A stretch of DNA of 64,000 nucleotides from a bacterium (lineage in GTDB: Bacteria; Verrucomicrobiota; Verrucomicrobiia; Limisphaerales; RI-55), in contig WGOC01000002.1 in the NCBI GenBank assembly GCA_016124235.1, positions 270,256 to 334,255 of the forward strand. The letters are read 5' to 3'. Under the pieces are notes generated by a model. It searched no databases. It had not been told where the DNA came from and saw only the letters and a program-made list of their open reading frames with translations. The translations under genes were made by a program, and so were the position numbers. The first letter of the stretch is position 1. Every line of letters begins with the position of its first letter. Below, one piece after another: positions 1 to 8,031 of the stretch.

Positions 1-668
1 ATGGCTTGAAGCACCAGCTTCGTGATAAGCTCGCCGAGAAACGTGTAGTCCAACACATCCCGGCTGACATGAGCGGCGTGAAAGTGGAGGAAAACACGCG
101 TGGAGTTTTGCTGCAAAAAGACGGCGGACGGGTGGTGCTGAGACAGCAAGCGCCGCGCGACGCGAAAACTGGCGTGCGTCCGGAAGCAAAGGAAACGGAA
201 GAAGCTGCCGGAAAGTTGCTAGGACTCAAACCAACCAGCGGTCAGGGTAAACTGACCCGCGAAAAAGGAGTTCGCGTCATCACGGACAATTACGGAGTCG
301 CGATTCTCGATCATGTATCCAGTCCCGACGAACGATTCGTGATCATCCCGTGGTACAGGGTGTGGCATCAGATCAATGAGCTGCGGGAGAAGAACCAAGG
401 AAAGCCGCCGCGTGTGCTCCGGATTGGCTCCGTCGTGCGCGTGACTGCCAAAAGTGGTCGAGCCGACTACCGAGGATTGTGGATGATTCGCGGTGCACAG
501 CTCAATCAGCGGCAAGGTTTCCTGGTCGATATCAGTGCGCCAGATGTAATCACCTACCGGGTATCGGGCCGAAGTGATTGTTTCCAAAATGTCCGCCTGA
601 AGGCGCTGGTAGATGGTGGACTCGAGATTCTCAAACCCACTCTCGCAGGATTACCTCTTAAGACCTGA
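1..668 (+). CDS. cas9: Cas9 endonuclease, C-terminal part (5' end outside window)
   Basis: This is the last ~220 codons of a Cas9, the RNA-guided DNA endonuclease of type II CRISPR-Cas. The reading frame is open from base 3 back through the window edge, so the start, RuvC-I/II, bridge helix and HNH regions are not visible. The segment begins with a motif typical of II-C Cas9 just after RuvC-III (AEKRVVQHIPADMSG). It continues into a beta-rich C-terminal domain containing KPPRVLRIGSVVRV and a YRGLWMIRGA stretch, as expected for the wedge/PAM-interacting region. The TGA at 666-668 is followed after 36 bp by cas1, and cas1, cas2 and the array follow on the same strand side, which supports the call. 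Neither csn2 nor cas4 follows, so the subtype reads as II-C. Activity cannot be judged without the missing two thirds. Confidence 0.88.
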   Translation, partial: GLKHQLRDKLAEKRVVQHIPADMSGVKVEENTRGVLLQKDGGRVVLRQQAPRDAKTGVRPEAKETEEAAGKLLGLKPTSGQGKLTREKGVRVITDNYGVAILDHVSSPDERFVIIPWYRVWHQINELREKNQGKPPRVLRIGSVVRVTAKSGRADYRGLWMIRGAQLNQRQGFLVDISAPDVITYRVSGRSDCFQNVRLKALVDGGLEILKPTLAGLPLKT

Positions 669-704
669 ACTTCTGTTGCCGATGACGAGGAGTGGAGAGG
701 GACC

Positions 705-1652
705 ATGTCCTACCACATTGTCAGCATTGATGCGCCGAACTGTTCGTTGTCGTGCAAGGACGGGCAGCTCACGTGCCGTACTGACGACGGACAACGCAAG
801 CTGCCGCTGGAGGACGTGGCGGCAATCATCATTACCAGCTTCAGTGTTTCGATTCACAGCCACCTGTTCCTCGAAGCCGCCAAGCATGGCGTGGCGTTGA
901 TTATCTGTGAATCGTTCAAACCGGTCTCACTGGTCCTCCCTGCCAATCGAAGTACCGATACACTTTTGACGCGCGCTGTGTTGGACCTTGCGCCGCGTGT
1001 GCGTGAAGCGCTCTGGCGCCGTACGGTGGATGCCAAATGCCAGAACCAAGCCAAGCTGGCCAGTCACATCGCGCCCGATCATCGGACACTCGACAGTTTG
1101 AACCGCATCGCGCACGGCCGGCAGGATCACAAAGAAGCGATCTGCGCAAAAGCGTTCTGGAGTATCTTCGGCCAGGCATTGGGTGAGGAATCATTCCGGC
1201 GCGAACCCGGCGGTGAAGGCGGTATCAATTCGTTGCTGAACTACGGCTATGCAGTGCTGCTTTCAACGGTCCTGCAAAAGCTCTTCGCGGTCGGCCTTGA
1301 TCCCACGTGGGGGCTTTCCCACGTCGCACGTGAGCGCGCCACGCCACTGGCCTATGATTTGATGGAACAGTTTCGCCCCTGTGTGGACTGGCGTGTGTGG
1401 CAATGGACCCGGCAAAAACCCAACCCGGAAGACTGGCAGGTTTCCAAGGAGTATCGAGGATGGGTCACTGGTTTCGCACTCGAACGAGTCGATCATCTGG
1501 ATTTCACACTCGAAGTACGCGGGGTCATCGAAGGTGTGATCCGCAGCTTTCGCCGGGCGGTCATGGACAACGCGGTTCGTCCCTATCGCCCGTGGAACCC
1601 CAAACCCGGCCAATGGCCGCCAAAGGAATCCGGTGGACCCGGATCGATATAA
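705..1652 (+). CDS. cas1: CRISPR-associated endonuclease Cas1 (type II)
   Basis: Cas1 is the integrase of the spacer-acquisition complex and acts with Cas2. At 315 aa it has the usual type II length. The metal-binding residues can be placed: Glu144 in KEAICAKAFW, His206 in WGLSHVARE and Asp218 in LAYDLMEQFRP, with the family motif DLMEQFRP intact. The start ATG at 705 is preceded by a purine-rich GGAGAGGG ribosome site. Its stop (TAA, 1650-1652) lies inside the 5' end of cas2, so the two are probably translationally coupled. Nothing suggests decay; the adaptation module looks functional. Confidence 0.95.
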   Translation: MSYHIVSIDAPNCSLSCKDGQLTCRTDDGQRKLPLEDVAAIIITSFSVSIHSHLFLEAAKHGVALIICESFKPVSLVLPANRSTDTLLTRAVLDLAPRVREALWRRTVDAKCQNQAKLASHIAPDHRTLDSLNRIAHGRQDHKEAICAKAFWSIFGQALGEESFRREPGGEGGINSLLNYGYAVLLSTVLQKLFAVGLDPTWGLSHVARERATPLAYDLMEQFRPCVDWRVWQWTRQKPNPEDWQVSKEYRGWVTGFALERVDHLDFTLEVRGVIEGVIRSFRRAVMDNAVRPYRPWNPKPGQWPPKESGGPGSI

Positions 1653-1968
1653 AATGGGCTGGCTGCTCGTGGCATTCGATCTCCCGGTCGGCACGAAGAA
1701 GCAGCGCAAGGCCGCGACGGACTTCAGGGAATTCCTGAAGGACGACGGCTTTACTATGATTCAGTGGAGCGTCTATGCCCGGTCGTGTGTGAGCTTCGCC
1801 AGGCAGGAAACTCATTTGGATCGGGTGAAAAAGAACCTGCCGCCGGAAGGGGCGGTCCGGGCGTGGTTCCTGACACGGGTGCAATGGGAGAGCAGCTTCG
1901 TGATTCACGGTCAACCCGCAGAGGAGGTGCCTCCGGAAGATTTGCCGGAGCAAATTCAGCTCTGGTAG
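1633..1968 (+). CDS. cas2: CRISPR-associated protein Cas2
   Basis: Cas2 is the small dimeric partner of Cas1 in spacer integration. The 111-aa product begins MDPDRYKMGWLLVAFDLP; the conserved Asp16 follows the first beta strand and is in turn followed by the type II pattern KDDGFTMIQWSVYAR. I chose the GTG at 1633 because AAAGGA (1622-1627) lies 5 bp upstream and because II-C Cas2 proteins usually carry a few residues before the MGWLL strand. ATG 1654, one base after the cas1 stop, is the alternative (104 aa). The gene overlaps cas1 by 20 bp. Its last ~70 bp would be antisense to the proposed tracrRNA, which is unusual and could constrain both. Confidence 0.93.
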   Translation: MDPDRYKMGWLLVAFDLPVGTKKQRKAATDFREFLKDDGFTMIQWSVYARSCVSFARQETHLDRVKKNLPPEGAVRAWFLTRVQWESSFVIHGQPAEEVPPEDLPEQIQLW

Positions 1969-2034
1969 GCATATCGGGGCCGGCAGAATGTCTCGCGATT
2001 TGGCTGTAACAGCCTGAAATCACCCCATTTGGGG
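1895..2034 (-). ncRNA. Candidate tracrRNA (anti-repeat plus tail), antisense to the cas2 3' end
   Basis: A degenerate, inverted copy of the CRISPR repeat lies at 1959-1989. Read on the minus strand it starts ATTCTGCCGGCCCCGA. It pairs with the 3' 16 nt of the minus-strand repeat without a mismatch if two G-U pairs are allowed, and its CAGAGC end (1959-1964) pairs with the 5' GCUUUG of the repeat. This gives a lower stem, an unpaired middle and an upper stem. If both RNAs came from the plus strand the two wobbles would become A-C mismatches. The tail contains a hairpin, CTCCGG (1950-1945) with CCGGAG (1936-1931), and a smaller CGTG/CACG hairpin (1899-1909). I see no T-run terminator, so both ends are estimates. 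The embedded -10 of the first repeat (2041-2046) could drive it. This is inference from base pairing only. Confidence 0.5.
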
Positions 2035-2040
2035 CGAGGC
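1969..2040. promoter_or_regulatory. Leader-like gap between cas2 and the first repeat
   Basis: These 72 bp separate cas2 from repeat 1. They include most of the anti-repeat (to 1989), a 5-bp hairpin GGCTG/CAGCC at 2002-2014 and a CCCC/GGGG hairpin at 2023-2034 that ends 6 bp before the array. The perfect repeats are at this end and the damaged one at the far end, so new spacers are probably inserted here. That follows the general rule that the leader-distal repeat degenerates. No clear -35/-10 pair is visible on the plus strand. Confidence 0.45.
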
Positions 2041-3329
2041 ATTCTACCGACCCCGATTTTGGAACCAAGGCAAAGCCTGCATTGCGTCTTCTGGAATGTT
2101 TCCCCGATTCTACCGACCCCGATTTTGGAACCAAGGCAAAGCCGAATCGACCTGCAATATCGAGGACGTGCCATTCTACCGACCCCGATTTTGGAACCAA
2201 GGCAAAGCTGATCACCCGGCAGCATATCGTCTGTTACGATTCTACCGACCCCGATTTTGGAACCAAGGCAAAGCTGCGGGTTTGCGTTACTTGACTTTGG
2301 CCATATTCTACCGACCCCGATTTTGGAACCAAGGCAAAGCCGTGTCGAAGTAGTTGTTTCCAGTCAGTGCATTCTACCGACCCCGATTTTGGAACCAAGG
2401 CAAAGCTGGTTAGGGTTTCTTTTACTGCCGCAGCATATTCTACCGACCCCGATTTTGGAACCAAGGCAAAGCGATTGACTCCGATCAACCTCCCCGCACA
2501 ATATTCTACCGACCCCGATTTTGGAACCAAGGCAAAGCACAATCGAGCTAATCCTGACAAACTCCTTGATTCTACCGACCCCGATTTTGGAACCAAGGCA
2601 AAGCACAGCGGATTCGTGAGCGCGGCATGAAGATATTCTACCGACCCCGATTTTGGAACCAAGGCAAAGCTACTCGACGCCACGAGCTTCCTAATGACAG
2701 ATTCTACCGACCCCGATTTTGGAACCAAGGCAAAGCTGCCTACCACGCCGATCTGCGAGACGAAGTATTCTACCGACCCCGATTTTGGAACCAAGGCAAA
2801 GCTACGCGCGCACCGAACTGCGGGCCATCCAATTCTACCGACCCCGATTTTGGAACCAAGGCAAAGCAACACGAATACGAGGAAGTTCCTACTTTCCATT
2901 CTACCGACCCCGATTTTGGAACCAAGGCAAAGCGCACGGGCGCGGGCACGGTCGCGGACCGAAATTCTACCGACCCCGATTTTGGAACCAAGGCAAAGCT
3001 GTCTTCAATGAAGTCGTGAACCCGGTATCATTCTACCGACCCCGATTTTGGAACCAAGGCAAAGCTTCGATTGTTCGTTTACGAGCCGCGCCTCAATTCT
3101 ACCGACCCCGATTTTGGAACCAAGGCAAAGCCCAGAACCATGTTGTTGCGAAGCAATTCGAATTCTACCGACCCCGATTTTGGAACCAAGGCAAAGCACC
3201 ACCTCCACGCTCACATCGCCCATCTTCATTCTACCGACCCCGATTTTGGAACCAAGGCAAAGCGTTGCATACCATGCCAGCACTCTTGGTTCGATTCTAC
3301 CGACCCCGATTTTGGAACCAAGGCAATCA
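2041..3329 (-). CRISPR. Type II-C CRISPR array, 20 repeats and 19 spacers
   Basis: The repeat is 36 bp (plus strand begins ATTCTACCGACC and ends AAGGCAAAGC). Starts are at 2041 and every 66 bp to 2767, then every 66 bp from 2832 to 3294. Spacers are 30 bp except the twelfth (2803-2831), which is 29 bp. The internal repeats I checked are identical. The last one (3294-3329) keeps 33 bases and then reads TCA instead of AGC, the usual sign of the leader-distal end. The minus strand is given as crRNA sense for three reasons: the repeat then starts with G and ends in TAGAAT, a -10-like hexamer as in II-C arrays that start transcription inside each repeat; a TTGGTT lies 16 bp upstream of it within the same repeat; and the anti-repeat pairs best that way. 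Spacer targets are unknown. Confidence 0.97.
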
Positions 3330-3348
3330 CAACCCTGGTTGCAAGAAA

Positions 3349-4995
3349 TCACGCCAGCGCGGTTCGCTCCGGCTCGTCCGGAGGCGTTTCGATCGAACTC
3401 TGCGGCGTTTCGGCTTCCGGATTTCCCCGATAGCTGGCCACGACCCATTCGCTCAGGGTCTTTTCCGGTTTGCGGGCGACGCGTTCGTCGATGTCGAATT
3501 CCTTGCGGCCGGTGTTCTGTTCAATCAACCGCAAGCCGAATTGGAAATCCTTGAAACGCACCGCGCACAGATCACGAACGGACCGGGACGTCCGCGCTGA
3601 TTCCGCGACCAACCATTCCACGGCCGCCGGCGCAAAATTGAGCTTCAATCCGTGCTGCTCCTCGAAGCGCGTGGCGAATTCCGCAACCAAGCCGGACAGC
3701 ACACTGCGCTCGGCCTCCGCCTGTTCGGCGATTAATCGTCGCAACGCCGCATCGGGATTGTCGACCAGTTCACGAGTGACACTGAACTGCCGGACGGGTG
3801 TCGATGGCAGCTCAAACTTAAGTTGCCGAAAGACCCGCTCGCAAACGGTCATCAAACCGCGCGCACCGGTCTTTTCTTCACTGGCGATTTCCGCGATGCG
3901 CCGGAGGCCGTCGTCCTGAAACAGCACGTCAATGTTGTAGGCGGCAAACGAGTTTTCGTACTGGCGGATGATGCTGCCCTCCGAGGTCTTCAGAATCTCG
4001 AACAAGTCGTCGACTTCGAGCGGGTGGCACCACACGCGCACCGGCAGGCGGCCAATGAACTCCGGCTCAAAACCGTAATCGATGAAGTCGCGCGTAGCGG
4101 CCTGCTCGAGCAACTGCTCGTCGGAAAGGGTCTTTTCGTAACGCGGCGAAAATCCGATGGCGGACTCACGCAAACGACGACGGACTATTTCCTCCAACCC
4201 ACCAAACGCGCCACTGACCACAAACAGAACGTGCCGCGTGTTGATCGTGGCGGGCGCCGGTTTGCCCCGCTGCGTGATATCCATCATCGCTTGAATCTGC
4301 CCGGCGATGTCGTTTGGTGCGCGGGCCGGCACCTCGGTTTCCTCCATCAACTTCAGCAGATTGGTCTGCACGCCGCGTCCGCTGACATCGCGTCCCTGCC
4401 CCGTGTGCGAACCGGTGATCTTGTCGATCTCGTCGATGTATATGATTCCGTACTGCGCGCGGACCACATCGTTGTTTGCCTGGCGGAGAAGATCGCGAAC
4501 GAGATCCTCGGCATCGCCACCGACGTAGCCCGTTTCCGAAAACTTGGTGGCGTCCGCCTTCACGAACGGGACGCCGATCAGCTCCGCAATACTGCGGATC
4601 AGGTAGGTTTTGCCGACACCGGTCGGCCCGAGCAACAGGACATTCTGTTTGGCGTAGGTATGCGATCCCCGCCCCTGCAAGGCCTGTTGCACGTGGTGAT
4701 AGTGATCACACAAGGCGACGCCCAACACTTTTTTGGCCTCCTCCTGTTTGATCACAAACCGGTCCAGATGTTCCTTCACCTCCCGCGGCCGGTACTCAAA
4801 TTTGAAATCCTCGGCCGACGCCGTTTTGGGTTCCGGTGGCGGAGTATGACCCGAGGAGGAAGCACCCGAAGGCGGCGGCGGCGGTGGCGTGAAACCCGGA
4901 CCTCCGGATTTGAAATTCTGCCGCAGGAATTCCTGCATCTGGCGTTGGAATTCCTCAAAACCGGGCGGTTGCGAATTAAGCGGGCGAGTCTTCAT
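3349..4995 (-). CDS. ClpX-like AAA+ unfoldase lacking the zinc-binding domain
   Basis: An AAA+ ATPase of the ClpX group, which unfolds substrates and feeds them to ClpP. Of 548 aa, residues 1-60 are Pro/Gly-rich and lack the four-cysteine zinc domain of true ClpX. The ATPase core follows, with Walker A GPTGVGKT (123-130), the pore loop GYVG (157-160), Walker B IIYIDEID (184-191), an IGF loop at 280-282 in the position ClpX uses to dock on ClpP, and a sensor-2 GARGL motif near 390. The last ~100 residues extend beyond ClpX and have no motif I recognise. AAGGA stands upstream of the ATG. It reads toward the CRISPR array and stops 19 bp beyond it. It is probably a paralogue with its own substrate set, since the adaptor-binding N-domain is absent. 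No clpP is in view. Confidence 0.85.
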   Translation of the reverse strand: MKTRPLNSQPPGFEEFQRQMQEFLRQNFKSGGPGFTPPPPPPSGASSSGHTPPPEPKTASAEDFKFEYRPREVKEHLDRFVIKQEEAKKVLGVALCDHYHHVQQALQGRGSHTYAKQNVLLLGPTGVGKTYLIRSIAELIGVPFVKADATKFSETGYVGGDAEDLVRDLLRQANNDVVRAQYGIIYIDEIDKITGSHTGQGRDVSGRGVQTNLLKLMEETEVPARAPNDIAGQIQAMMDITQRGKPAPATINTRHVLFVVSGAFGGLEEIVRRRLRESAIGFSPRYEKTLSDEQLLEQAATRDFIDYGFEPEFIGRLPVRVWCHPLEVDDLFEILKTSEGSIIRQYENSFAAYNIDVLFQDDGLRRIAEIASEEKTGARGLMTVCERVFRQLKFELPSTPVRQFSVTRELVDNPDAALRRLIAEQAEAERSVLSGLVAEFATRFEEQHGLKLNFAPAAVEWLVAESARTSRSVRDLCAVRFKDFQFGLRLIEQNTGRKEFDIDERVARKPEKTLSEWVVASYRGNPEAETPQSSIETPPDEPERTALA

Positions 4996-5043
4996 ATCGT
5001 TGGTCCTTGCGACCGGGCAAACGGGCGTTCGTTCAAAACGAAT

Positions 5044-7242
5044 CTAACTTTCGCGATGGAAGGCCACCGCCCCCAACGGCGGCAATGTAAATTCGGCCGA
5101 GAATTGATGACCGTGCGACGGAATGTCCGTGGCATTGACACCACCCATGTTGCCCATGCCGCCACCGCCGTAACTGGTGGCGTCCGAATTCAGAATCTCG
5201 CGCCAGAACCCTCCGGCCGGCAGTCCCAGACGATAGCCGGAATGCGGGCAGGGCGTGAGATTGAAAATGACCATCACGACATCCGAGGCATCGTGGTTGC
5301 GCCGCAGGAAACTCAGCACGCTGTTTTCGTTGTCCGAGCAATCCACCCAGGAAAAGCCGCCCGGTTCAAAATCGGCCTCGTACAGCGCCGGACGGCTGCG
5401 CACCACCGCGTTCAAATCGGCAACCAGCTTCTGCACGCCGGTGTGATACGGTCCCGCATCGAGCAACCACCAATCGAGCGACGCGTTGCAATTCCATTCT
5501 CCGCTCTGACCAAATTCGCCGCCCATGAACATGAGCTTCTTGCCGGGGAACAACCATTGGTACGACAACAACGCGCGCAAATTGGCAAAACGCTGCCACT
5601 CGTCGCCCGGCATCCGGCGGATCAGTGAACCTTTGCCATGCACCACTTCGTCGTGCGAGAGCGGCAGCACGAAGTTTTCGTGGTAATGGTAAAGCATCGC
5701 GAAGGTCAGCTCGTTTTGATGATACTTGCGATGAACGGGGTCCCGCTTGAAGTAGCCGAGGGTATCGTGCATCCAGCCCATGTTCCACTTGAGCGTGAAA
5801 CCCAACCCACCGACATAGGGCGGACGCGAAACCTGCGGCCAGGCGGTCGATTCCTCGGCAATCGTCATCACGCCCGCGTGCTCGGTGTGAATGAGGTGAT
5901 TGAATTCGCGCAGAAAATCGACCGCTTCCAAATTCTCGCGGCCACCGTATTGATTGGGAATCCATTCCCCTTCCTTGCGGGAATAGTCGAGATAAAGCAT
6001 CGACGCCACGGCATCCACACGCAGGCCATCGATGTGATGGTGCCGGCACCAGAAGAGCGCGTTGGCGGTGAGGAAATTCCGCACCTCGTGCCGACCGTAA
6101 TTAAAGATCAAGGTTCCCCAATCCTGATGTGCGCCCTTGCGTGGGTCTTCGTGCTCGTATAGCGCGGTACCATCAAACTTGGCCAGCGCCCATTCGTCCC
6201 GCGGGAAATGCGCCGGCACCCAATCGACGATCACCCCGATGCCCGCTTCGTGCAGCGCGTTAATTAAAAATTGAAAATCACTCGGGTTCCCGAAGCGGCT
6301 GGTCGGCGCGTAGAAGCCGGTCACCTGATAACCCCATGACGGATAAAATGCGTGCTCAGCCACCGGCAGAAACTCGACATGGGTGAACCCCATCTTGCGC
6401 ATGTAATCGATCAACCGGCCGGCGAGATCGCGATAGCTGAAAGATTCGTGGGAACTATTGCGCATCCACGAACCGAGATGCACTTCGTAGATGTTAATGG
6501 GGGCGTGCAGCGGTTGCAGCCCGGCGCGTTGGCCCATCCACTTCCCGTCCGACCAGGCGAAGTCATCCACTGGCCAGACGATCGCCGCATTCTTCGGCGG
6601 CACTTCGAAAAACGTTCCGTACGGATCCGTCTTCAAGACCACGTTGCCGTGGGCATCGAGCAATTCAAATTTGTAGTGCGCACCGCGACCGATCCCGGGC
6701 ACAAAGATTTCCCAGATGCCGGAAGAGCCCAGCCGCCGCATTGGGTGTCGACGGCCGTCCCAAAAATTGAAATCACCCACCACGCTCACGCGGCGGGCGT
6801 TTGGCGCCCAGACGGCAAAGCTCACGCCCGCCACTCCGTCGGGGCTGTGCAAATGGGCTCCCAGTTTTTCGTAGATGCGATGTTCCGAACCTTGATTAAA
6901 GAGATAAACATCCTGCTCGCCCAGCGTCGGCAGGAACGAGTACGGATCCCGTGAAATAACCTCCGCGCCGTCGGGATAGCGCGTGATCAAATCGTACGCG
7001 TAGACGCGATCCACCTTTGCGGCCACTCCCTCGAATATGCTGGTCCCACCGATCTTCTTCAGCTTGATCGTGGGTTTATCGGTTTCATGAACCGGCCGAA
7101 TGGAAACCTCGCTCGCTCCCGGCATGACCGTCCGCACGACGACACCCTTCCCATCGCCCAACGGGTGCATGCCCAAAAGGCTGTGTGGTTCGGAGTGCCG
7201 GCATTCAGCCAGACTTTCAAGTTCATCCGCGGTCAAATGCAT
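5044..7242 (-). CDS. glgB: 1,4-alpha-glucan branching enzyme
   Basis: GlgB (GH13, EC 2.4.1.18) introduces alpha-1,6 branches into glycogen in the cytoplasm. The 732-aa length is normal for the long form: an extra N-terminal CBM48-like module (about 1-120), a second CBM48 (SFAVWAPNARRVSVVGDFNFWDG, about 141-163), then the GH13 barrel. The nucleophile is Asp410 in DGLRVDAVASM and the acid/base is Glu463 in TIAEESTAWP. The motif PLSHDEVVHGKGS is also intact. It lies 48 bp upstream of the ClpX-like gene and 170 bp downstream of coaE on the same strand; no other glycogen gene is nearby, so it is an isolated housekeeping gene. Confidence 0.97.
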   Translation of the reverse strand: MHLTADELESLAECRHSEPHSLLGMHPLGDGKGVVVRTVMPGASEVSIRPVHETDKPTIKLKKIGGTSIFEGVAAKVDRVYAYDLITRYPDGAEVISRDPYSFLPTLGEQDVYLFNQGSEHRIYEKLGAHLHSPDGVAGVSFAVWAPNARRVSVVGDFNFWDGRRHPMRRLGSSGIWEIFVPGIGRGAHYKFELLDAHGNVVLKTDPYGTFFEVPPKNAAIVWPVDDFAWSDGKWMGQRAGLQPLHAPINIYEVHLGSWMRNSSHESFSYRDLAGRLIDYMRKMGFTHVEFLPVAEHAFYPSWGYQVTGFYAPTSRFGNPSDFQFLINALHEAGIGVIVDWVPAHFPRDEWALAKFDGTALYEHEDPRKGAHQDWGTLIFNYGRHEVRNFLTANALFWCRHHHIDGLRVDAVASMLYLDYSRKEGEWIPNQYGGRENLEAVDFLREFNHLIHTEHAGVMTIAEESTAWPQVSRPPYVGGLGFTLKWNMGWMHDTLGYFKRDPVHRKYHQNELTFAMLYHYHENFVLPLSHDEVVHGKGSLIRRMPGDEWQRFANLRALLSYQWLFPGKKLMFMGGEFGQSGEWNCNASLDWWLLDAGPYHTGVQKLVADLNAVVRSRPALYEADFEPGGFSWVDCSDNENSVLSFLRRNHDASDVVMVIFNLTPCPHSGYRLGLPAGGFWREILNSDATSYGGGGMGNMGGVNATDIPSHGHQFSAEFTLPPLGAVAFHRES

Positions 7243-7412
7243 CTGTGCTCCATAATCGCAAAATCCAGGATCATTGAAATGGAAAACCGTTGCGAAGTTT
7301 CATAACCGTCTGCCTCACACCGGGATGTTCTGGTCGCGTAAGCGCTCACACCGTTTCGATTATCGCCCGGGAGCCCCCCAATCATTCGGCGGGTAGCCGG
7401 TTGAATCAAAGC

Positions 7413-8018
7413 TCACTTTTGATGAACCGCGACCGCCAACCCCGTCAGCACTTTGTCCAACTGTTCCTCGGTGGATTGCATCGATCCCTCTGTCCAGATC
7501 ACGTGGTTCGCTCGCTGCATCTTGGTCTTCAACGGCAACTGCGCCGCGAGACGACTGTCGATCTGGTCGTCTGTCCAACCTCGTTCTGCCAGCCGCGCCC
7601 GTTGAGTGCTTGGACTGCACGCTGTGCACATGATCTCGTCGAATGCGCTTTCGCAACTGGTTTCGTACAACAAAGGAATCACGATGCATCCCATCGATTG
7701 CCCGGCCGATTCCCAATCGGCCAAATGCCTTGTCCAGGCTTCACGAATCGGTGGATGAAGGATCGCTTCCAATCGGCAGCGTTCTTTTTTGTCGCCAAAC
7801 ACTTTCGACGCCAATCGGTCGCGGCGGAGTTCGCCACGCTCATCGAGCAGATCCGCACCAAACTGATCGACGATTTGTCCGAGCACGGGATGACCTGACC
7901 GGGTGAATTCGCGCGCCAGATCATCGGTGTCGAGCACCGGTACGCCTTTCGTCTCGAGTAGTCGAGCAACCGTCGATTTGCCCGTGCCCAATCCACCCGT
8001 CAGTCCAATTTTCAACAT
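7413..8018 (-). CDS. coaE: Dephospho-CoA kinase
   Basis: CoaE (EC 2.7.1.24) phosphorylates dephospho-CoA on the 3'-hydroxyl, the last step of coenzyme A synthesis. The protein is 201 aa when started at the ATG at 8018, where MLKIGLTGGLGTGKST puts the P-loop at residues 8-16. A longer in-frame reading adds 11 residues, but AAAGG seven bases before 8018 and the family N-terminus favour the short form. Other CoaE features are DTDDLARE, a helical lid with the basic motif LAAQLPLKTKMQRANHVIW, and normal length. It starts 13 bp after the stop of the secreted protease gene and may be co-transcribed with it by position only. Confidence 0.95.
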   Translation of the reverse strand: MLKIGLTGGLGTGKSTVARLLETKGVPVLDTDDLAREFTRSGHPVLGQIVDQFGADLLDERGELRRDRLASKVFGDKKERCRLEAILHPPIREAWTRHLADWESAGQSMGCIVIPLLYETSCESAFDEIMCTACSPSTQRARLAERGWTDDQIDSRLAAQLPLKTKMQRANHVIWTEGSMQSTEEQLDKVLTGLAVAVHQK

Positions 8019-8031
8019 CCAATTACCTTTC

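Noticed and set aside
1969..2040. A tracrRNA on the plus strand, using the two hairpins at 2002-2034 as its tail.
   Set aside because: Pairing to a plus-strand repeat leaves two A-C mismatches that are G-U pairs on the minus strand, and the repeat ends favour minus-strand crRNAs.
2029..3600. Several long reading frames on both strands through 2029-3600, with repetitive SGSVE- or TDPDFGTKAK-type translations.
   Set aside because: They are translations of the CRISPR repeats; the 66-bp period is a multiple of three, so frames stay open by chance.
3823..5628. A 601-codon plus-strand frame antisense to the ClpX-like gene and glgB.
   Set aside because: Shadow of two certain genes; composition is Arg/His-rich and no family is seen.
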